Shown piece after piece: positions 1-3,990 of a stretch of 6,042 bases of DNA. The notes under the pieces were generated by a model. That model was given only the letters and a program-made list of their open reading frames with translations. It ran no database searches and was not told where the DNA came from. Every line of letters starts with the position of its first letter. Positions within the stretch are counted from its first letter, which is position 1. Position numbers and translations under genes: made by a program. This DNA comes from Nitriliruptoraceae bacterium (lineage in GTDB: Bacteria; Actinomycetota; Nitriliruptoria; Nitriliruptorales; Nitriliruptoraceae): positions 1-6,042 of the forward strand of contig SKJO01000242.1 of the NCBI GenBank assembly GCA_007121975.1, in the 5' to 3' direction.

Positions 1-72
1 GGCGGCGGGGTCGCGGCCGGCCCCGCCCGACAGGCTACGGTCCCCGGCCCGCACCGTGCCCCGAGGGGAGCC
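1..72 (+). promoter_or_regulatory. Leader region of the CCA enzyme/methyltransferase unit
   Basis: This is non-coding sequence before the first gene. A purine-rich ribosome binding site, GAGGGGAG at 63-70, lies directly before the GTG at 73. TACGGT at 36-41 fits the loose TAxxxT pattern of an actinobacterial -10 box and would give a short leader, but I see no convincing -35 box at the right distance. The left edge may include the end or start of a neighbouring gene that cannot be seen. The ribosome binding site is well supported; the promoter call is weak. Confidence 0.3.
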
Positions 73-1542
73 GTGAGCGACCACGTCCGCACCGACCACG
101 CCCTGACCGCCGAGCAGGCCGCCGAGCTCGGACGGCTCGTCGACGTCCACCCCGAGGCCCGCGAGCTCGGTGAGCGCTTCGCCGCCGCCGGCCACGAGCT
201 GCACCTGGTCGGCGGCACGGTGCGTGACACGCTGCTCGCCAGCGGGGATCCCGACGCGCTCGCGGAGGTCGTCGACCTCGACTTCGCGACCTCGGCACCC
301 CCGGAGCAGACCGCCGAGCTGGTCCGACCGTGGGCGAGCGCGGTGTGGCTGACCGGGATCGCCTACGGCACCGTTTCCTGTCAGCGCGAGCAGGCCGACC
401 GGCCGGTGCGCACGATCGAGATCACCACCTACCGCGCGGAGGCCTACCGGCCCGGCTCGCGCCACCCCGAGGTCGCGTTCGGGACCTCGATCGAGGACGA
501 CCTCTCACGCCGTGACCTGACCGTCAACGCGATGGCGGTGCGGGTGCCCGAGTTCCGCTTCGTCGATCCGTTCGGCGGGCTCGGCGACCTGCACCGACGG
601 TGGCTTCGCACGCCGGTGGACCCGAAGGTCTCGTTCCGTGACGACCCGCTGCGGATGCTGCGCCTGGCCCGTTTCTGTGCGGTGCTGGACGCCGAGGTGG
701 AACCGGCCACCCGGCAGGCCGCGGTCGAGCTCGCCGCGCAGCTCGAGCACGTGTCGGCCGAGCGGATCCGCGACGAGCTGGTGCGCCTGATCGCCGCCCC
801 CCGTCCCCGCCGCGGTCTCGAGCTGCTGCTCGACACCGGCCTGATGCTCCGGGTGCTGCCCGAGGTCGCCGCGCTGCGCGACTGCCGGGACCCCGTGCAC
901 CGCCACAAGGACGTCGAGGCGCACACCCTTGCGGTGGTCGACAACACGCTGCCGCTGGAGACCGACGGACCCGACGTGGTCCTGCGCCTGGCGGCCCTGC
1001 TGCACGACGTCGGCAAGCCCGACACCAAGCAGGTGCACCGTGACGGCACCGTCAGCTTCCACCACCACGACGTGGTCGGGGCGCGGATGACCCGGCACCG
1101 GATGCGCGAGCTGCGCTTCGACAAGGAGACCACCAAGGCGGTCAGCGAGCTGGTCCGGCTGCATCTGCGGCTGCACACCTACCAGCAGGGCTGGACCGAC
1201 GCGGCCGTGCGCCGCTACGTGCGGGACGCCGGCGAGCAGCTCGAGCGGCTCAACGCCCTGACCCGCGCGGATGTCACGACCGGCAACCCGCGGCGCGCGG
1301 CGCGCATCCAGCGCCGGGTCGACGAGCTCGAGGAGCGCATCGACGAGCTGCGGGAGCGCGAGGAGCTCGACGCGCTGCGCCCGCCCATCGACGGCAACCG
1401 GATCATGGCCCACCTCGGCATCCCGCCCGGACGCGACGTCGGCGCCGCCTGGCAGCATCTGCTCGAGCTGCGCATCGAACACGGCGAGCTGAGCGAGCAG
1501 GAAGCCCTCGACGCGCTCGACGCGTGGTGGGCGGCGCGGTGA
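73..1542 (+). CDS. cca: CCA tRNA nucleotidyltransferase (class II, with HD domain)
   Basis: This enzyme adds or repairs the CCA end of tRNAs in the cytoplasm, using CTP and ATP. The 489-residue product is close to the usual length of actinobacterial CCA-adding enzymes (about 480). The nucleotidyltransferase head comes first. LVGGTVRD at residues 45-52 supplies the GG motif, and DLDFATSA at 68-75 supplies the metal-binding DxD pair. RRDLTVNAM at 146-154 and DPFGG at 165-169 follow. DDPLRMLRLAR at 190-200 is the nucleotide-recognition region of class II enzymes. An HD domain follows, with AHT at 283-285, LLHDVGKP at 309-316 and RAD at 398-400. A charged, probably coiled-coil stretch (about 410-433) precedes a conserved-looking C-terminus. 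The GTG start is chosen because GAGGGGAG lies two bases upstream and the fold begins soon after. The downstream methyltransferase starts inside this stop codon, so the two are probably co-transcribed. The function is confident; addition of all three bases by one enzyme is inferred from the family. Confidence 0.95.
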   Translation: MSDHVRTDHALTAEQAAELGRLVDVHPEARELGERFAAAGHELHLVGGTVRDTLLASGDPDALAEVVDLDFATSAPPEQTAELVRPWASAVWLTGIAYGTVSCQREQADRPVRTIEITTYRAEAYRPGSRHPEVAFGTSIEDDLSRRDLTVNAMAVRVPEFRFVDPFGGLGDLHRRWLRTPVDPKVSFRDDPLRMLRLARFCAVLDAEVEPATRQAAVELAAQLEHVSAERIRDELVRLIAAPRPRRGLELLLDTGLMLRVLPEVAALRDCRDPVHRHKDVEAHTLAVVDNTLPLETDGPDVVLRLAALLHDVGKPDTKQVHRDGTVSFHHHDVVGARMTRHRMRELRFDKETTKAVSELVRLHLRLHTYQQGWTDAAVRRYVRDAGEQLERLNALTRADVTTGNPRRAARIQRRVDELEERIDELREREELDALRPPIDGNRIMAHLGIPPGRDVGAAWQHLLELRIEHGELSEQEALDALDAWWAAR

Positions 1543-2345
1543 GGCCGAGCTGGCGGGACCACGCGGATCGGCCGGCGCCCGACACCCCGCCCGTGCCCGG
1601 CCCCGACGCCCCCGCGTTCTACGGGCCGATCGGGGCGTTCCAGGGCGCCGCCTACGCCCGCAACGCCTTCGCGCAGGGCACGCAGGCAGAGCTCGCGGCG
1701 CTCGCGGAGCTGGTACCGCTGTCGGCGGGGACCCGGCTGCTGGACGTCGGCTGCGGCGACGCACGGCACGTGCGCGCACTGGCCTCCCGCGGCGTGGTGG
1801 GCACCGGCGTGGACGTGTCCCCGGCGCTGCTCGACGCCGGGCGCGATCGGGCTCGGGACGAGGACGTCGAGGTGGCGCTGCTGCTCGGCGATGCCCGTGA
1901 CCTGCCGGCGGTGCTCGGCGCGCAGCTCGGGACCTTCGACGTCGCCTGGTCGCTGTGCCAGGGGGCGCTGGGGACCTCGCCGGTGTCGGATCCGGCGGTC
2001 GTGGCCGGGATGGCGGCGGCAGTCCGGCCGGGCGGCGTCGTGGTGCTCACGGTGTTCCACGCCCTGTTCGCCGCCCGGCACCTGGTGCCCGGCGACGCCT
2101 TCGACCCGGTCCAGCTCGTGCACCACCAGCGCGGCGAGGTGCGGGGCCCGGACCATGCGCGCCGGCACTTCGAGGTGTGGACGGCGAGCTACACGGTGCG
2201 CGAGGCGGTAGCGCTGGCCACCAACGCCGGGCTCGAGGTCACCGAGGTCCGCGGGGTCGAGCCCGGCGCCTACGCCCGGCGGGGGTCGGGCGAGGTCGCG
2301 CTCGACGACCCCGAGCTGCTGATCGTCGCCCGCCGGCCCGGCTGA
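1539..2345 (+). CDS. Class I SAM-dependent methyltransferase, substrate unknown
   Basis: The 268-residue product has a Rossmann-type methyltransferase fold. Motif I is LLDVGCGDA at residues 67-75, the SAM-binding glycine loop. An acidic residue follows at the end of beta-2 (VDVSP, Asp92). LGDARDLP at 116-123 is the adenine-contacting region, and FDVAWSLCQGALG at 133-145 is motif IV. A VRPGGVVVLTVF segment is the usual post-motif helix and strand. The N-terminus (FYGPIGAFQGAAYARN) looks like a substrate lid. I chose the GTG at 1539, which overlaps the upstream stop as GTGA and has a weak GGTGGG 7 bases before it. Two in-frame GTGs at 1524 and 1527 would add four or five residues. Overlap with the CCA gene implies translational coupling, but nothing shows that tRNA is the substrate; a small molecule is equally likely. 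The last 76 bp are antisense to the end of sodX. Confidence 0.85.
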   Translation: MRPSWRDHADRPAPDTPPVPGPDAPAFYGPIGAFQGAAYARNAFAQGTQAELAALAELVPLSAGTRLLDVGCGDARHVRALASRGVVGTGVDVSPALLDAGRDRARDEDVEVALLLGDARDLPAVLGAQLGTFDVAWSLCQGALGTSPVSDPAVVAGMAAAVRPGGVVVLTVFHALFAARHLVPGDAFDPVQLVHHQRGEVRGPDHARRHFEVWTASYTVREAVALATNAGLEVTEVRGVEPGAYARRGSGEVALDDPELLIVARRPG

Positions 2346-2746
2346 GCCAGCCGGGTACGCACGTCGGGCCAGCGCCGCAGCGCCACCCGGCGCACCGCCT
2401 GACGTGGCAGCACCCCCCACGCGCGGCTGTCGGTCGACGCCGCGGGGTTGTCGCCGTGGACCTCGACGCCCGCGCGCCCCGACCCGTCGCGACCGATCGC
2501 GGTCAGGCGCTTGACGACCCGGTGGGCGGGGTCGGCGGGGTCGGTCACGATCACCACCAGCCCGGGGCGCAGCCGCCATCCCGCGGCGGGCACGGTCAGC
2601 AGCAGGTCCCCGGGCCACAGCGCCGGCAGCATCGAGGTGCCCCGCACCCGGATCACGGAGCGGTTGACCGCCACGGCGATCAGCTCGGCGACCACCAGGC
2701 CGACCAGCAGCCGTCGCCAGCGTTGTTGCAATGCGTTCGCAGTCAT
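2270..2746 (-). CDS. sodX: Nickel-type superoxide dismutase maturation protease (S26 signal-peptidase family)
   Basis: SodX-type proteases are expected to cut the propeptide from nickel superoxide dismutase and expose the His that binds nickel. The 158-residue product has one hydrophobic segment (about residues 13-28) followed by a compact S26 peptidase domain. RVRGTSMLPALWPGD (33-47) carries the catalytic Ser38 with the typical following Met. HRVVKRL (75-81) carries the likely general-base Lys79. VHGDNPAASTDSRAWG (96-111) is the classic GDN...S.D.R.WG box of this family. The ATG at 2746 is favoured over upstream in-frame starts because GGGAGGAGGG precedes it and because upstream codons would run through the intergenic region and into antisense sodN. 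sodN lies divergently 106 bp away, which fixes the assignment. The Ser-rich last 25 or so residues are encoded antisense to the methyltransferase and look like a non-conserved extension. I recall sodN and sodX being in the same orientation in Streptomyces; here they are divergent. Confidence 0.9.
   Translation of the reverse strand: MTANALQQRWRRLLVGLVVAELIAVAVNRSVIRVRGTSMLPALWPGDLLLTVPAAGWRLRPGLVVIVTDPADPAHRVVKRLTAIGRDGSGRAGVEVHGDNPAASTDSRAWGVLPRQAVRRVALRRWPDVRTRLAQPGRRATISSSGSSSATSPDPRRA
2337..2355 (+). terminator. Stem-loop across the methyltransferase stop codon
   Basis: CCCGGCT (2337-2343) and AGCCGGG (2349-2355) are perfect complements, giving a 7-bp GC-rich stem with a 5-base loop that includes most of the stop codon. 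A further G-U pair (2336/2356) is possible in RNA. It sits exactly where the plus-strand CCA/methyltransferase transcript should end. There is no T-run after it, so it would be a U-tract-free hairpin. The same DNA encodes the C-terminal tail of SodX on the other strand. Confidence 0.35.
2726..2742. promoter_or_regulatory. Nur-box-like motif in the first codons of sodX
   Basis: TTGCAA (2726-2731), a 5-base spacer, then TCGCAG (2737-2742) resembles the TTGCAA-N5-TTGCAA box I recall for Nur, the nickel-responsive Fur-family repressor of Streptomyces. The first half matches fully and the second matches at 4 of 6 positions. It covers nucleotides +5 to +21 of the sodX reading frame. TTGCAA is uncommon by chance in DNA this GC-rich, and the gene set is nickel-dependent, which is why I list it. 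It may simply be the codons for Ala-Asn-Ala-Leu-Gln. Confidence 0.3.
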
Positions 2747-2750
2747 GGCA

Positions 2751-2760
2751 CCCTCCTCCC
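2751..2760 (-). promoter_or_regulatory. Ribosome binding site of sodX
   Basis: On the minus strand GGGAGGAGGG precedes the ATG at 2746. The GGAGG core (2759-2755) is 8 bases from the start codon. It is the strongest Shine-Dalgarno match in the window and decides the sodX start against longer in-frame options. Confidence 0.8.
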
Positions 2761-2771
2761 ATCGAACGACG

Positions 2772-2790
2772 GCCGTCCGGACCGGACGGC
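2772..2790. promoter_or_regulatory. Perfect 19-bp palindrome between sodX and sodN, candidate operator
   Basis: GCCGTCCGG (2772-2780), a central A, then CCGGACGGC (2782-2790) are exact inverted repeats with 9-bp arms. The element lies in the 106-bp non-coding gap between the divergent sodX and sodN starts, 25 bp upstream of the sodX ATG and 62 bp upstream of the sodN ATG. That position and symmetry suit a site for a dimeric regulator controlling one or both genes. An RNA hairpin (8-bp stem, 3-base loop) is the alternative. It does not resemble a Nur or Fur box. The symmetry is seen directly; the regulatory role is inferred. Confidence 0.45.
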
Positions 2791-2815
2791 GACTCGACGT
2801 TGTCCCGGGTCGCAC

Positions 2816-2821
2816 TACCCT
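2816..2821 (+). promoter_or_regulatory. Possible -10 element of sodN
   Basis: TACCCT matches the TAxxxT core of actinobacterial -10 boxes and would start transcription about 25 bases before the sodN ATG. There is no good -35 box 17 bases upstream (CTCGAC); TTGTCC at 2800-2805 is too close. It is a weak call, supported mainly by position between the palindrome and the ribosome binding site. Confidence 0.25.
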
Positions 2822-2839
2822 GCACCGGCACCCGACGAC

Positions 2840-2845
2840 GAGGAG
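2840..2845 (+). promoter_or_regulatory. Ribosome binding site of sodN
   Basis: GAGGAG lies 7 bases before the ATG at 2853. It fixes the start of sodN and therefore the 21-residue length of its propeptide. In-frame codons farther upstream are antisense to sodX. Confidence 0.8.
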
Positions 2846-2852
2846 CCACGGT

Positions 2853-3290
2853 ATGAGGATCGCCACCGTCCTGCGCGCGCTCAACCCCCTGCGCGAGCTG
2901 GCCGCCGCCGACGCCCACTGCGACCTGATGTGCGGCGTGTACAACCCGGCGCAGGCCCGCATCGAGGCCGAGTCGGTGCTCGAGGTCGCCAAGAAGTACC
3001 ACGACTCCGACGACGAGACCTTCCGGCAGCGCTGCGTGTTCATCAAGGAGGAGCGCGCAGAGCTCGTCAAGCACCACCTGTCGGTGCTGTGGACCGACTA
3101 CTTCAAGCCGCCGCACCTCGAGCAGTACCCCGACCTGCACGAGAAGTTCTGGCTCGCCATCAAGGCCGCCGGTGACGCCAAGAAGACCATGGACCCCGCG
3201 GCCGGCGAGGACCTGCTGGCCAAGATCGACGACATCGCGGCGATCTTCTGGGCCACCAAGGGCGGCAAGCCCGCCTGGATGACCGACTAG
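2853..3290 (+). CDS. sodN: Nickel superoxide dismutase precursor
   Basis: NiSOD converts superoxide to oxygen and hydrogen peroxide using a nickel ion held by the N-terminal hook; the Streptomyces enzyme is a cytosolic hexamer of four-helix bundles. The 145-residue precursor has a 21-residue propeptide ending in AAADA and then a 124-residue mature chain beginning HCDLMCGVYNPAQ. Mature numbering gives the ligands His1, Cys2 and Cys6 (precursor 22, 23, 27) plus the conserved Tyr9. Glu17 and Arg47, which orient His1 in the known structures, are also present at exactly those positions (precursor 38 and 68). KHHLSVLWTDYFKPPHLEQYP-type sequence at 73-93 is characteristic. The odd feature is Met at mature position 5, where the hook I know has Pro. 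The propeptide is longer than the roughly 14 residues of Streptomyces. sodX, the maturation protease, is divergent next door. The stop codon is shared through CTAG with the small minus-strand gene downstream. Confidence 0.96.
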   Translation: MRIATVLRALNPLRELAAADAHCDLMCGVYNPAQARIEAESVLEVAKKYHDSDDETFRQRCVFIKEERAELVKHHLSVLWTDYFKPPHLEQYPDLHEKFWLAIKAAGDAKKTMDPAAGEDLLAKIDDIAAIFWATKGGKPAWMTD

Positions 3291-3430
3291 ATGCTCGACC
3301 CGCCCGCTCCGATGCGGCGGCGACGGTGCCGGCACCGCGAACATCGGCCCTCGACCGCAGCCTCGGAGCGGGGCGGCGTTGCCACCGTGCGGCCACACGG
3401 GCAGCGGAAGCGGATCCAGTCGCGGTCCAT
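3287..3430 (-). CDS. Small zinc-ribbon-like protein (47 residues)
   Basis: I do not recognise a named family. The product begins MDRDWIRFRCPCGRTV and has two cysteine pairs: Cys10/Cys12 in CPCG and Cys30/Cys33 in CSRC. That is the spacing of a small zinc ribbon, with an aromatic residue before the first pair and a hydrophobic residue, Pro and Gly between the pairs. A basic cluster follows (CRHRRRRIGAG), which could contact nucleic acid. Support for a real gene comes from AGGAG 5 bases before the ATG at 3430, about 85% G or C at third positions, and the orderly cysteine pattern. It also fills the space between sodN and the membrane-protein gene almost exactly. Its TAG and the sodN TAG share the palindrome CTAG at 3287-3290. 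A role in metal handling beside NiSOD is conceivable but not shown. The gene could still be spurious. Confidence 0.6.
   Translation of the reverse strand: MDRDWIRFRCPCGRTVATPPRSEAAVEGRCSRCRHRRRRIGAGGSSI
3324..3337. repeat. 14-bp perfect palindrome downstream of sodN
   Basis: CGGTGCCGGCACCG reads the same on both strands and begins 34 bases after the sodN stop. As RNA it gives only a 5-bp stem with a 4-base loop and no U-run, so it is a weak terminator candidate for sodN. It coincides with the codons for the second Cys pair of the small zinc-ribbon gene, which may be its only reason for existing. Confidence 0.25.
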
Positions 3431-3435
3431 CGCGG

Positions 3436-3440
3436 CTCCT
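3436..3440 (-). promoter_or_regulatory. Ribosome binding site of the small zinc-ribbon gene
   Basis: AGGAG on the minus strand is 5 bases from the ATG at 3430, with a second partial match (AGGAC) just upstream. This is one of the main reasons to accept the 47-residue gene. Confidence 0.55.
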
Positions 3441-3513
3441 GTCCTCGCACCACCGGACGTCGGGGCCCGGCGGCCGCATCCTGCCGCCCCGCGATGACGA
3501 CGAGGTGCCCGCC

Positions 3514-3990
3514 ATGTTGCCAGCCGGTGACGACGACGCGCAGCCGGCCTCCGGGTCGCGTCCGGCTCGTCGTGCCCACCCCTTCGGGCGCGTCAACAAC
3601 GCCCTGGTGCACGTCGGAGCGACCCTGGCGCTGGCCAACGGCCTGGTGATCGGCATCCGCTTCGGGCTGGTGGAGTTCTTCTTCTTCCCCGAGGACCTCG
3701 GGCCCAACGCCGGTGCGGTGCTCGGCCAGCGGGTGGTGTCCTCGGGGCTGATCCTGTGGCTGGGCTGGCGGGCGCTGATGGGCTGGCGCGCGCGGCTGAC
3801 CAGCGTCACCGGCCGCCTGCTGATCGCGGGGCTGGTGATGATGCCGCTCGGCCCGTTCTCGGTCGGGACCGATGGCGTCGCGCTGTCCTCGGCGGGGCTG
3901 CTGCTCGCGATCGCGGCGGTGAGCTCGCGTTCGGCCGTGCTCGCCGCCGAGCAGGTCGAGCGCACCCCACCTCACCGCCGCGGCGACTGA
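3514..3990 (+). CDS. Hypothetical integral membrane protein
   Basis: I do not recognise the family. The 158-residue product has an acidic then basic N-terminal tail (about residues 1-27) and four likely membrane segments: about 31-50 (VHVGATLALANGLVIGIRFG), 73-90 (VVSSGLILWLGWRALMG), 102-116 (LLIAGLVMMPLGPF) and 121-143 (GVALSSAGLLLAIAAVSS). A FFFFPED turn (55-61) follows the first segment. The C-terminus is short and charged, ending TPPHRRGD. The ATG at 3514 is chosen because GAGGTG lies 6 bases upstream; an in-frame GTG at 3505 would add three residues. A longer in-frame extension to 3379 would overlap the small minus-strand gene and is Gly/Ser/Arg-rich, so I reject it. The gene is divergent from the zinc-ribbon gene (83-bp gap), and its last 19 bp overlap the end of the peptidase gene. 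No catalytic or transport motif is visible. Confidence 0.75.
   Translation: MLPAGDDDAQPASGSRPARRAHPFGRVNNALVHVGATLALANGLVIGIRFGLVEFFFFPEDLGPNAGAVLGQRVVSSGLILWLGWRALMGWRARLTSVTGRLLIAGLVMMPLGPFSVGTDGVALSSAGLLLAIAAVSSRSAVLAAEQVERTPPHRRGD

Noticed and set aside
1312..1371. Repeated GACGAGCT/GAGGAGC-like units in cca
   Set aside because: They are explained by heptad-like Asp-Glu-Leu/Glu-Arg codons of a coiled-coil segment, not by a DNA repeat element.
1524..1538. Earlier GTG starts for the methyltransferase (1524, 1527)
   Set aside because: The GTG at 1539 gives the standard GTGA coupling with cca and has a weak binding site at a suitable distance. The earlier starts add only a few residues.
505..1779. 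Minus-strand open frame of 424 codons antisense to cca
   Set aside because: It is a codon-bias shadow of a well-supported cca gene; no start signal or motif was seen.
2747..3070. Longer sodX reading frame starting at 3070
   Set aside because: The extra codons run antisense through sodN and the intergenic region. The strong GGGAGGAGGG site directly precedes the ATG at 2746.
1955..3175. Plus-strand open frame of 406 codons across the methyltransferase end, sodX and sodN
   Set aside because: It is out of frame with the methyltransferase and sodN, antisense to sodX, and low complexity.
3291..3497. Plus-strand ATG frame starting directly after the sodN stop (68 residues)
   Set aside because: It has no ribosome binding site of its own and an Arg/Pro-rich product without motifs. 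The minus strand here has a better-supported gene with paired cysteines.
3379..3513. N-terminal extension of the membrane protein to an upstream ATG at 3379
   Set aside because: The added 45 residues are low-complexity Gly/Ser/Arg, overlap the zinc-ribbon gene, and lack a ribosome binding site. The ATG at 3514 has one.
1215..3965. Minus-strand open frame of 916 codons spanning several genes
   Set aside because: It is antisense to cca, the methyltransferase, sodN and the membrane gene and out of frame with sodX. Its Arg/Pro/Gly-rich composition is typical of shadow frames in very GC-rich DNA.
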